A stretch of DNA of 5,975 bases, from NCBI GenBank assembly GCA_030152275.1, contig JASLHF010000114.1, positions 1 through 5,975 on the forward strand. Reading direction: 5' to 3'. Origin of the DNA: Acinetobacter sp. (GTDB lineage Bacteria > Pseudomonadota > Gammaproteobacteria > Pseudomonadales > Moraxellaceae). Each line of letters begins with the position of its first letter. Position 1 is the first letter of the stretch. This document shows positions 1-5,529 of this stretch, piece after piece. Made by a program: the position numbers and the translations under genes. The notes beneath the pieces were generated by a model that was given only the letters and a program-made list of their open reading frames with translations, was not told the DNA's origin and did no database searches.

Positions 1-596
1 CGGTAAATTGCATTCTCTTTCAATGGAATGATATTAGGCTGAAAATTTGGATTTAATGCTTTTAAATACAATGTTTTATATTCTCTAACCAAAGCTTTAA
101 ATGTTGCTTCATCATCTTGAATAACAATAATCATTTCACCAGTTTGGACATATTCAAGAGGTACATCAGGATCAATACAGATAAAGTCCCCATCATTAAA
201 TTCAGGAGAGTTACTTATTCCTTGAGTAATAAGATAAAAACTATTTTTCCCAGTCTCTGGGGGAGCGGGTAGCCATTGTTCAATTTCATGAGGTGAAATA
301 GAACGTACATTTGTCATTGAACCGCATTGAACATAAGTCAAAACTGGAAGCATCCTTGTTACTGGTCTATAGTCAGTTAAAGTATCAGATGTATCTGATT
401 TACCATACATTATATAGTCTATTGTTGTATTTAAAGTTGGGGCCATAACACTAAGATGTTCTAGCTTAGGGATATTAACATCTTTCTCCCAGTGAACTAC
501 AGCAGCATCGGAAATACCTAAAATCTTTGCAAGGTCTTTCTGAGTTAATTTTTTCTCTTTTCTCAGTTTTCTGATACGCAGACCGATAGTTTCCAT
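1..596 (-). CDS. CI-like phage repressor, XRE HTH plus S24 self-cleaving peptidase domain (C-terminus off window)
   Basis: Main lysogeny repressor: binds operators as a dimer and is expected to self-cleave when RecA is activated by DNA damage. Translated from the minus strand it begins METIGLRIRKLRKEKKLTQK and gives 198 complete codons before the window edge. Residues 6-60 form an XRE helix-turn-helix (LTQKDLAKILGISDAAVVHWE). The second half is LexA/UmuD-like: a Cys91-Gly92 cleavage pair in YVQCGS, nucleophile Ser128 in GISNSPEF, general-base Lys167 in ATFKAL, then the usual LNPNF near the end. Most CI/LexA proteins cleave at Ala-Gly; Cys-Gly is the UmuD type. The box around Ser128 reads GIS-N instead of the common GDS-M. 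The start is the ATG at 594-596, with a weak AGG about 8 nt upstream. The gene is divergent from the Cro-like gene, with three operators between. Only a short C-terminal tail should be missing. Confidence 0.93.
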   Translation of the reverse strand, partial: METIGLRIRKLRKEKKLTQKDLAKILGISDAAVVHWEKDVNIPKLEHLSVMAPTLNTTIDYIMYGKSDTSDTLTDYRPVTRMLPVLTYVQCGSMTNVRSISPHEIEQWLPAPPETGKNSFYLITQGISNSPEFNDGDFICIDPDVPLEYVQTGEMIIVIQDDEATFKALVREYKTLYLKALNPNFQPNIIPLKENAIY

Positions 597-616
597 GATT
601 TAAGCCTAAAGTTTAA

Positions 617-634
617 AACTAATTTATCTTAGCT
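617..634. promoter_or_regulatory. Operator, repressor-proximal site (O3-like)
   Basis: AACTAA-TTTATC-TTAGCT is an almost perfect 18-bp palindrome (one mismatch to AACTAA-N6-TTAGTT). It ends 1 bp before the -35 of the rightward promoter and covers the best -10 candidate of the repressor promoter. Occupancy could therefore shut off repressor synthesis, as lambda OR3 does. Which protein prefers it is inference. Confidence 0.72.
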
Positions 635-653
635 CTTGACGTCATAATTTAAC
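626..653 (-). promoter_or_regulatory. Candidate repressor maintenance promoter (PRM-like), weak
   Basis: On the minus strand TAAGAT (631-626) could be the -10, with a poor -35 GTTAAA (653-648) and a 16-bp spacer. The -10 lies within the left operator and the -35 overlaps the middle one, which would suit a weak promoter activated by repressor at the middle site and closed by binding at the left site. This is inferred from position; the hexamers alone are not convincing. Confidence 0.3.
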
Positions 654-664
654 TTGTATTAAAT
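636..664 (+). promoter_or_regulatory. Rightward early promoter (PR-like)
   Basis: The -35 TTGACG (636-641), a 17-bp spacer and the -10 TTAAAT (659-664) give a good sigma70 promoter, with transcription expected to start near 671. It would drive the Cro-like gene and the replication operon. It lies inside the three-operator cluster, so the CI-like repressor should control it. Confidence 0.68.
642..659. promoter_or_regulatory. Operator, middle site (O2-like, degenerate)
   Basis: This site shares an 11-bp core, TAATTTAACTT, with the other sites read in the matching orientation, but its outer half-sites are degraded (about 12 of 18 positions match). It starts 25 bp after the left site and 24 bp before the right one, the regular spacing expected for cooperative repressor dimers. 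It fills the spacer of the rightward promoter. Confidence 0.5.
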
Positions 665-665
665 A

Positions 666-683
666 AACTAAGTTAAATTAGTT
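666..683. promoter_or_regulatory. Operator, Cro-proximal site (O1-like)
   Basis: AACTAA-GTTAAA-TTAGTT has perfect 6-bp half-sites, and the symmetry extends by one A/T pair to 665-684. It covers the expected transcription start of the rightward promoter and ends 12 bp before the Cro-like start codon. A repressor bound here should block the early operon. Confidence 0.75.
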
Positions 684-695
684 TTTAGGTGCAAC

Positions 696-905
696 ATGAC
701 ACGGCAAGAGGCTGCAAAACTTTTGAATTGTTCATTGGCTGGCTTAGCAGTAAAGCTTGGCTTATCAACTGCTGCTATTGCTCAATGGGGTGATGATACT
801 GATATTCCTCCATTGAGAGAGTATCAAGTAAGAGGAATAGCAGCTGGACGACAACCAATTTTAAAATCAAAAGCTAAAACGAATTTAGCCCAAAAGAATG
901 CTTAA
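696..905 (+). CDS. Cro-like repressor, 69 aa
   Basis: This is a small helix-turn-helix protein of the Cro type and first gene of the rightward operon. Residues 13-31 (SLAGLAVKLGLSTAAIAQWG) form the HTH, followed by IPPLREYQV, a segment seen in many short phage Cro proteins. The lysine-rich tail after residue 56 may contact DNA. The start is the ATG at 696, preceded by TAGGTG as ribosome binding site and by the perfect operator 12 bp upstream. Its expected job is to compete with the divergent CI-like repressor for the same operators and favour lytic growth. That role is inferred from fold, size and position. Confidence 0.85.
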   Translation: MTRQEAAKLLNCSLAGLAVKLGLSTAAIAQWGDDTDIPPLREYQVRGIAAGRQPILKSKAKTNLAQKNA

Positions 906-934
906 AAAAATGAATGAATTGGGAGATTTTAAAC

Positions 935-1438
935 ATGTTTTTATCATTAGCTGAACGTAGAGAAAAAACGGTTTTGCCGCTTGAGCAAGCTTTAAAGGCG
1001 GCAGTGTACAACTCTGGAAATGATTTTTTATTAGCGCAAATTGCTGAAAAGAATTGTTGGAGCATTAATACATTGCGAAGCGCAATAAATCCGACGACTC
1101 CAACACATAAAGCAAATATCTATCACTTTGAAGCGGTCTTGGCAGAAACAAAGGACCCTCGTTTGATGGACAGCATTTGTGCAATTCATGGCAATGCTGG
1201 ATGGTTTGATTTGCCGCAAGTCAACGGCTTAAAAGATTCTGACTTTATGGCTCAGATCGGGGTATTGGCCCGTGAACAAGGGGATTTGTCTCAATCAGTA
1301 GCCAATGCAATTTCAGACAAAATTATCACTAAGGATGAGGCTGCAATCATTCAAAAAGATGTTTTAAGTCTTGTTCGTGCAACCATGAATTTATACGCAA
1401 TGGTTGAGGCTTATCAGGAGCAAACAGATGGCTCTTAG
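935..1438 (+). CDS. CII-like phage regulatory protein (Phage_CP76 type), 167 aa
   Basis: This is a DNA-binding regulator of the CII-like family Pfam calls Phage_CP76, placed as in other phages between cro and the replication genes. Residues 31-60 (LLAQIAEKN.WSINTLRSAINPTTPTHK) match the family pattern of an HTH with a conserved LR..INP....HK end, and 64-92 carry the following HFEAVLAETKDPRLMDSICAIHG segment. The C-terminal half is helical and probably dimerises. An in-frame ATG at 914 would add seven residues, but GGGAG at 922-926 lies 8 nt before the ATG at 935, so the later start is chosen. The gene overlaps the primase gene by 11 nt, suggesting coupled translation. Its target promoter is not identifiable here. 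Confidence 0.82.
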   Translation: MFLSLAERREKTVLPLEQALKAAVYNSGNDFLLAQIAEKNCWSINTLRSAINPTTPTHKANIYHFEAVLAETKDPRLMDSICAIHGNAGWFDLPQVNGLKDSDFMAQIGVLAREQGDLSQSVANAISDKIITKDEAAIIQKDVLSLVRATMNLYAMVEAYQEQTDGS

Positions 1439-2330
1439 TTTTGATCAAGTTAGAGACGCGGCTCAAAACCGTTGGAAAGAACTCATTTTCCCAGCATTTG
1501 CAATACAGGTTCCAGCCAAGAAAAACCAACATGGACCCTGTCCGATTTGTGGTGGAAAAGATCGTTTCCGTTGTGATGATAAACAAGGGAAGGGTACTTG
1601 GTTTTGCAATAATTGTAGAGCGGGTGATGGTTTTGCATTAATTGAGAAATCAAGAAATATGGATTACTCGGCTGTTTTACAGGAAGTTGGCGCGGTGCTT
1701 GGAATATCAAAAGATACCAAGGTTACAGATCAGGATCGTGAACGCTGGAGAAAGAAAGCTGAAGCTGATCGCATACAAGCCGAACAAGATGAATTAAGGG
1801 AGAATGAACGTGCTGCAACACGTGCGGCAAGAGAATGGTCATGGCGGAGTTTTGACCGTGACTGTCCATATTTAGAGCGAAAACAGGTCAAGAATTATGG
1901 TGGTCGAATTAATGGGAATGGTCATTTTGTTACAGCCTTATCTGATGTAGACGGGAAAATCTGGAATACCCAAACGATACGCCCTGATGGTTCAAAGGCT
2001 TATTTACCCGGCGGCCGTATCAATTGGTGCTTTTTCATGATCGGTGAAATCACGGCACCTGATCAGATTGTTTGTGTGGTTGAGGGATATGCAACAGGTG
2101 CAAGCATTCATGAAGCAACTGGCTATACGTGTGCTATTGCATACCAGTCTAGCAATGTGGACAAAGTGGGTATTGTGCTCAGATCAAAGTATCCAGATAT
2201 TCGGCTTGTTTATTGCGCTGATGATGACAGTCATTCAACGCCACCAGATGCGGGCTTAAAAGCCGCGAACAAAGCTGTGGCTGCTACAGGCGGGATTGTG
2301 ATTCTGCCAGAATTTAGTCAAGTGGGATAA
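1428..2330 (+). CDS. P4 alpha-type DNA primase: zinc ribbon plus Toprim domain, 300 aa
   Basis: It makes RNA primers for phage replication. Residues 36-70 are a primase zinc ribbon: C38, C41, C60 and C63 with CGGKDRFR and GKGTWFC.NC.AGDG, the P4/Prim_Zn_Ribbon pattern. A charged, probably helical linker covers about 100-145. The Toprim domain (about 160-300) has the catalytic Glu219 in VVEGYATGASI, equal to the EGYATA primase motif of P4 alpha, and the acidic cluster D265-D267 in VYCADDDSHSTPPDAGLKAA. The ATG at 1428 has CAGGAG 7 nt upstream; an earlier TTG at 1404 has no such site. The protein stops just after VILPEF, where relatives go on to a DFNDLH segment; that segment lies at the start of the next gene, 2 bp away. 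Primase and helicase probably work as a complex. Confidence 0.9.
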   Translation: MALSFDQVRDAAQNRWKELIFPAFAIQVPAKKNQHGPCPICGGKDRFRCDDKQGKGTWFCNNCRAGDGFALIEKSRNMDYSAVLQEVGAVLGISKDTKVTDQDRERWRKKAEADRIQAEQDELRENERAATRAAREWSWRSFDRDCPYLERKQVKNYGGRINGNGHFVTALSDVDGKIWNTQTIRPDGSKAYLPGGRINWCFFMIGEITAPDQIVCVVEGYATGASIHEATGYTCAIAYQSSNVDKVGIVLRSKYPDIRLVYCADDDSHSTPPDAGLKAANKAVAATGGIVILPEFSQVG

Positions 2331-2332
2331 AT

Positions 2333-4171
2333 ATGATTCAAGATAGTAAAACAGAGCAGCCGCAAGCATCATTAAAGCCACCATCAGATTTTAACGATCT
2401 GCATGTTTTAGCAGGGCTTAGCGAAGTTCGTCGGCAGATCGCGGGGAAAATTGAATCTTCGGGTTTTGCTTTGCCTCCACCCCGCACCCCTCCTGTTTTA
2501 GCCGACCAGTTTTTGGGTCAAGTGGTCGAAAATGGTGCAAATATTGATCATTTTTCACCGCAAACAGGGCTAGATCATTCTGATTTTGTTTTAGATTTTG
2601 CACCACCTATGAATGCAGATTTTGAAACTGGTGAGCAGACAGTAACGGGGAGTGAAGAGGATTTTAGGGTTCTAGACCCAAATAGCCCTGCTGCAAAACT
2701 GAAGAATGCATTAGATCGTTATGCGGTGATTGCATGTAGTAATGATGCATTTGATTTAAAGACTAAACATAAGTTTAAAATTTCATCACTCAAACATACC
2801 TTGAGCAATATATATAAGAACTGGTATTGCCATGAAGATCGCAAAACGATTGAGAAAGAAGAGGTAGAGCAGATGCTTGTTGAAAGTGCAGGAGATATTG
2901 CGCCAGCAATGAGTAAAAATTGTATTTTGCTAAAAGGTGAAACTTTTATTTATGACAAGTCATTAAATAGGGTTGTGTCTTGGTCGGCTTCACAGTTGAT
3001 GTATCCGCATGAATATAAGAAGTGGATTGAAAGTCCTACACGGAGCGAGATTGATTATGAAAAATTAATCTTTGATCCGACACGGAAAATTGATATTGAT
3101 CCAAACTATATCAATACGTTTGAAGGTTATGGCGTTAAGCAACTTTTGGATGATCAAGATATGCCTTTGGATCGGATTTCATTATATAGGCGTTGTGGTG
3201 GGATTTTAAAAATGACTTGGTGCTTATGCAATGGAGATATGGAAATTCAAAAATGGTTGCTCCAGTGGCTTGCATACCCGCTACAGAATGAAGGCCAAAA
3301 AGCGCATAGTGCTGTACTGATGGCAAGTCATATCCAAGGATCAGGAAAGACAACCTTGTTTGAAAAAGTAATGGGTGGTATTTATGGAAAATATCATCGC
3401 GTCATTACTTCACAAGAATTGGAAAGCCCCCAATTCAATGGATGGCTGAATAATGCTGCTTTCATTTTTGGTGAGGAAATTGCCACGAATGCGACTAAGT
3501 ACAACGTTACGCCTTACCTAAATGCCTTAATTACTGCAAAAAGCGTAACCATCAATGAGAAGCAGCGACCGCAGAAACAAGTACCTGCGTATTTCAATAT
3601 GGCTTTTGCATCTAATGAAAATATTCCATTCCCGTTGCACGGGGAAGCTCGTCGTTGGTTTGTTATTGCACCAGAAAATAAATTGGATGAAGCTCTTAGT
3701 GAGCAGGTCTATGCAGAAATTGCAGCAGAAGGTCTGGATGCTTTTTATACATTCTTGCTCAATTTTCCGCTTGAAGGTTTCAAGCATGACAAGCCGCCTT
3801 TAACGGAAGCGAAGCAAGCTTTGATGAATGCAAGTAAAATGTCTATAGAGGTATTTATTGATGAGTGGCTGGCGGGAGAAACAAAATACAAGTGTGTAAG
3901 TTGCAAGGCTAAGCAGCTCTATGATGCTTATAAAGAATGGGCATCATCAACACTGGAGCATAAATATTCATATCGAAAATTTACGGAGGATTTAAAGAAA
4001 ATTTCAGGTGTTGAGCTACTTGAAAAACAGAAATGGCGGTACATGCGAGAAGAGGGGCAATCATTAATAGTTAAAATTTCTGAAGTTCCAGAAGGGCGCG
4101 CAGCTACTGATTGGTATGGTGAGTGTGTAGACGAATTTGAGAAAGGTGTTCCAAATGTTATTGACAAGTAG
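2333..4171 (+). CDS. SF3-type replicative helicase (DUF5906/D5-like), 612 aa, with Toprim tail at N-terminus
   Basis: This is the hexameric AAA+ helicase expected to melt the phage origin and drive the fork. Residues 16-38 (PPSDFNDLHVLAGLSEVRRQI) look like the C-terminal end of a Toprim primase. Residues 45-125 are a proline-rich, poorly conserved linker. The motor has Walker A GSGKTT at 336-341, Walker B AAFIFGEEI at 375-383, sensor Asn428 in MAFASNEN and an arginine-finger candidate R440-R441 in GEARRWFVI. The C-terminus (505-585; LYDAYKEW, YRKFTEDLKKI) resembles the winged-helix domain that in P4 alpha binds origin repeats. A TAA-AT-ATG junction with AGTGGGA upstream suggests reinitiation after the primase gene. 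The origin-like repeats begin 55 bp after the stop. Confidence 0.9.
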   Translation: MIQDSKTEQPQASLKPPSDFNDLHVLAGLSEVRRQIAGKIESSGFALPPPRTPPVLADQFLGQVVENGANIDHFSPQTGLDHSDFVLDFAPPMNADFETGEQTVTGSEEDFRVLDPNSPAAKLKNALDRYAVIACSNDAFDLKTKHKFKISSLKHTLSNIYKNWYCHEDRKTIEKEEVEQMLVESAGDIAPAMSKNCILLKGETFIYDKSLNRVVSWSASQLMYPHEYKKWIESPTRSEIDYEKLIFDPTRKIDIDPNYINTFEGYGVKQLLDDQDMPLDRISLYRRCGGILKMTWCLCNGDMEIQKWLLQWLAYPLQNEGQKAHSAVLMASHIQGSGKTTLFEKVMGGIYGKYHRVITSQELESPQFNGWLNNAAFIFGEEIATNATKYNVTPYLNALITAKSVTINEKQRPQKQVPAYFNMAFASNENIPFPLHGEARRWFVIAPENKLDEALSEQVYAEIAAEGLDAFYTFLLNFPLEGFKHDKPPLTEAKQALMNASKMSIEVFIDEWLAGETKYKCVSCKAKQLYDAYKEWASSTLEHKYSYRKFTEDLKKISGVELLEKQKWRYMREEGQSLIVKISEVPEGRAATDWYGECVDEFEKGVPNVIDK

Positions 4172-4320
4172 AGCCTTCAATCATAAGATTTGCCTTGTAA
4201 AAGCAATGACTTATAGTTCGTTGCAGGTGAATGAGGGGAACGTTAAAAATCCTTGTTCACTCGTTCGTTCACCTAGTAAGCTTATGAATTTTAAAGCTAT
4301 AACAATAAAAGGTGAACGAT

Positions 4321-4365
4321 GGAATAACTTTCCTCGCGCATACGTGGGAAATTATTTTCTATTCC
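4321..4365. repeat. Imperfect inverted repeat in the origin region
   Basis: GGAATA (4321-4326) pairs with TATTCC (4360-4365), and inside it TTTCC (4329-4333) pairs with GGAAA (4347-4351), leaving a GC-rich loop containing CGCGCATACG. The two stems are separated by 2 nt on one side and 8 nt on the other, so this is a bulged hairpin. No T-run follows closely enough for a terminator. Function unknown. Confidence 0.35.
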
Positions 4366-4403
4366 TTCTTACCTTCGTTCAATCCCTATTAAGATTACTG
4401 CTG

Positions 4404-4479
4404 ATTATTTTTTTTAATTTCTTACGCGCGTGTATTTTTTTATTCACTTGTTCACTTTTAATTAAATTAATTTTTAAAA
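4404..4479. other. AT-only tracts within the origin region (candidate unwinding element)
   Basis: Positions 4404-4420 (17 bp) and 4456-4479 (24 bp) contain only A and T. They flank a GC-rich palindrome ACGCGCGT (4424-4431) and the tandem iterons at 4441-4456. Easily melted DNA next to iterons is a normal part of origins; unwinding here is inference. Confidence 0.45.
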
Positions 4480-4553
4480 CAATAGCTTACAAGGTGAAAG
4501 AGATTAAAATTACATTCACCCTTCATTCACTTGTTCACCTGAAGGGCTAACCA

Positions 4554-5027
4554 ATGGAAAAATTAATACGGTTATTAAATCCAAAAACTGTGAATTATGA
4601 AGCAATTAGAGTTGATAATGCATCTGCTGAAATGACAGCTCAAGATGTAATACTTGCTATGAGTTTTGCCAAGTTGACACCATTTCAAGAGAATTTGATC
4701 AAACTGAAATGCTTTGATGCAAACAGCTTAGAGAATATCAATCTGTTTTCTAAATTGCTTGTAAGTAAATACCAAGGGTTATTTGCTGCTGAAAAACTTG
4801 ATTATGATCATCATCAGACTGCGGTTTATGTGGCATTGATGGAGTTTTGCAAAGTAACTGGAGATTACACGCCCTCATGCCGAAACCGTGCTGTCTTGGC
4901 TGGCGTTGAATATCGTGTGGTGCATCGTTATTTGGGCAAGGTGATAACTATGGTTTTAGAAGATTTTGAAAAGGAGTTTGCAATTGCTGAAGAGAAGGTC
5001 TTTTTTCAGCTTTATAAAACTAATTAA
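4554..5027 (+). CDS. Phage protein of unknown function, 157 aa; possible late regulator by position
   Basis: I do not recognise this family with confidence. The protein is soluble-looking and helix-rich, without signal peptide, membrane segment or zinc motif. Residues 27-55 (MTAQDVILAMSFAKLTPFQENLIKLK) suggest a helical N-terminal unit, and 105-132 (YTPSCRNRAVLAGVEYRVVHRYLGKV) could hold a helix-turn-helix: RAVLAGVEYRVVHRYL has the size and pattern of one. The ATG at 4554 has GAAGGG 7 nt upstream. It lies after the replication genes and origin and directly before a promoter-terminator unit, the place where lambda-like phages keep the Q antiterminator. A Q-like role is a guess from position only. 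The last 10 bp of the gene lie within an operator palindrome. Confidence 0.8.
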   Translation: MEKLIRLLNPKTVNYEAIRVDNASAEMTAQDVILAMSFAKLTPFQENLIKLKCFDANSLENINLFSKLLVSKYQGLFAAEKLDYDHHQTAVYVALMEFCKVTGDYTPSCRNRAVLAGVEYRVVHRYLGKVITMVLEDFEKEFAIAEEKVFFQLYKTN

Positions 5028-5035
5028 AATTAGTT
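5018..5035. promoter_or_regulatory. Second operator cluster, site a
   Basis: AACTAA-TTAAAA-TTAGTT is an exact match to the ideal operator deduced at 617-683, with perfect half-sites. It overlaps the stop codon of the preceding gene and ends 1 bp before a TTGACT -35, the same placement as the left operator relative to TTGACG at 636. Confidence 0.7.
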
Positions 5036-5036
5036 A

Positions 5037-5065
5037 TTGACTCTGGAACAAATTTAAGTTAGTTT
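5037..5065 (+). promoter_or_regulatory. Operator-controlled promoter downstream of the 157-aa gene
   Basis: The -35 TTGACT (5037-5042), a 17-bp spacer and TAGTTT (5060-5065), which keeps the key T, A and final T of a -10, give a plausible sigma70 promoter starting RNA near 5072. A closer -10 match, CATAAT at 5070-5075, is too far from this -35. Operators lie just upstream and over the -10. Confidence 0.5.
5047..5064. promoter_or_regulatory. Second operator cluster, site b
   Basis: AACAAA-TTTAAG-TTAGTT has one half-site mismatch to the ideal operator. It begins 29 bp after site a and overlaps the -10 of the promoter at 5037-5065, so a bound repressor would block RNA polymerase. Confidence 0.62.
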
Positions 5066-5105
5066 TTCCCATAATGAATAAGTGTATGTTTTAACGTTTC
5101 CCTCT

Positions 5106-5124
5106 GAGTCTTCGGACTCTTTTT
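5106..5124 (+). terminator. Short intrinsic terminator
   Basis: A 5-bp stem GAGTC/GACTC closes a TTCG tetraloop and is followed directly by five T. The stem is short but the UUCG loop is very stable. It lies about 35 nt after the expected start of the upstream promoter. Confidence 0.55.
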
Positions 5125-5127
5125 AAG

Positions 5128-5164
5128 GGGCTGTATGTCGGAAAGCATACAGCCCTATTTTTTT
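5128..5164 (+). terminator. Strong intrinsic terminator
   Basis: A perfect 10-bp stem, GGGCTGTATG (5128-5137) with CATACAGCCC (5146-5155), has an 8-nt loop and is followed by TA and seven T. The T-run ends right at the ribosome binding site of the next gene, so reading into the HNH cluster needs read-through, antitermination or another promoter. Confidence 0.85.
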
Positions 5165-5176
5165 GGAGGTTGTTTT

Positions 5177-5527
5177 ATGGACAGAGGTGAAGTCTGGAAA
5201 AAACATGAAGCAGACATAGATAAGGCAGAACGAGTCAAGGACCGAGCAAACAAGAAAGGATTTAAGGACAAAGTCTGGAAAGCAGCTGCAACTGAATATC
5301 TAAACGAATGTCGAGTCTGTGAAGAGTGTAGCCGACGAGGTTATGTATCTATTGCATTAGCAGTGACCCACAAAATTAACCCGATTTCTGATCGGGTTTT
5401 ATTTTGGGATAAGCGCAATTGGTTCGCTGTATGTGGCCCTTGTCATGCTCGGTTAACAAAGAATGTGCCGATTGCAGTGCTGGAGCCTATCGGAGCCAAA
5501 GCGGATTTATATGTTGTAGAGGATTGA
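5177..5527 (+). CDS. HNH-fold nuclease-like protein, 116 aa, variant active site
   Basis: This is a small ββα-metal (HNH) protein of the phage type. Residues 1-40 are highly charged and helical. The HNH region runs from about 45 to 94: C45/C48/C51 and C86/C89 as zinc-binding candidates, His65 in AVTHKINP, Asn81 in KRNWFAVC and His90 in CGPCHARLT. Canonical HNH proteins have Asp before the first His (DH); here it is Thr64, so a metal ligand may be missing and activity is uncertain. The start is the ATG at 5177 with GGAGG 7 nt upstream; an in-frame ATG at 5135 lies inside the terminator stem and is rejected. Its stop TGA overlaps or nearly touches the next start. Confidence 0.8.
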   Translation: MDRGEVWKKHEADIDKAERVKDRANKKGFKDKVWKAAATEYLNECRVCEECSRRGYVSIALAVTHKINPISDRVLFWDKRNWFAVCGPCHARLTKNVPIAVLEPIGAKADLYVVED

Positions 5528-5529
5528 TG

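Larger units (their letters stand above)
4226..4539. repeat. Iteron cluster, probable P4-type replication origin (non-coding 4172-4553)
   Basis: Ten copies of an 8-bp motif YRTTCACY (one degenerate) lie in 314 bp. Plus strand: 4254-4261 TGTTCACT, 4266-4273 CGTTCACC, 4441-4448 TATTCACT, 4449-4456 TGTTCACT, 4513-4520 CATTCACC, 4524-4531 CATTCACT, 4532-4539 TGTTCACC. Minus strand: 4226-4233 CATTCACC, 4311-4318 CGTTCACC, 4493-4500 CTTTCACC (the degenerate copy). Pairs are head to tail, abutting at 4441/4449 and 4524/4532 and 12 bp apart at 4254/4266. TGTTCACC is the P4 type I iteron bound by alpha, as I recall it. The flanking genes are an alpha-like primase and helicase, and AT-only tracts lie between the repeat groups. 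Origin function is inferred. Confidence 0.72.

Noticed and set aside
914..934. Upstream ATG for the CII-like gene
   Set aside because: Its upstream sequence is only an A-run, while GGGAG precedes the ATG at 935, and the family similarity begins after it.
910..954. A 14-codon open frame after the Cro-like gene
   Set aside because: It has no ribosome binding site and overlaps the CII-like gene; probably chance.
1404..1427. TTG start for the primase
   Set aside because: The ATG at 1428 has CAGGAG at 7 nt; the extra residues would only lengthen the overlap with the preceding gene.
1434..1455. TTAGTT-like operator match in the primase start
   Set aside because: Only one half-site fits; the other half is out of place, so there is no palindrome of the AACTAA-N6-TTAGTT type.
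2318..2332. Programmed -1 frameshift fusing primase and helicase
   Set aside because: The frame of the helicase is open back to 2318, so a -1 shift would fuse them, but there is no slippery heptamer in this stretch and the helicase has its own ATG and ribosome binding site.
2936..2943. Other GGTGAA-type matches to the iteron (also near 291, 5186 and 5731)
   Set aside because: They are isolated, inside genes or ribosome binding sites, and lack the GTTCAC core; they are expected by chance.
4137..4550. A 137-codon open frame across the origin-like region, encoding a hydrophobic, Phe/Leu/Ile-rich product
   Set aside because: It starts at a TTG inside the helicase gene without a ribosome binding site, runs straight through the iterons and T-rich tracts, and its hydrophobic look follows from T-rich DNA. 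It could still be real from an ATG at 4155, but nothing supports it.
5135..5176. Upstream start for the first HNH-like gene
   Set aside because: This ATG lies in the 5' arm of the strong terminator and has no suitable ribosome binding site; the ATG at 5177 has GGAGG at 7 nt.
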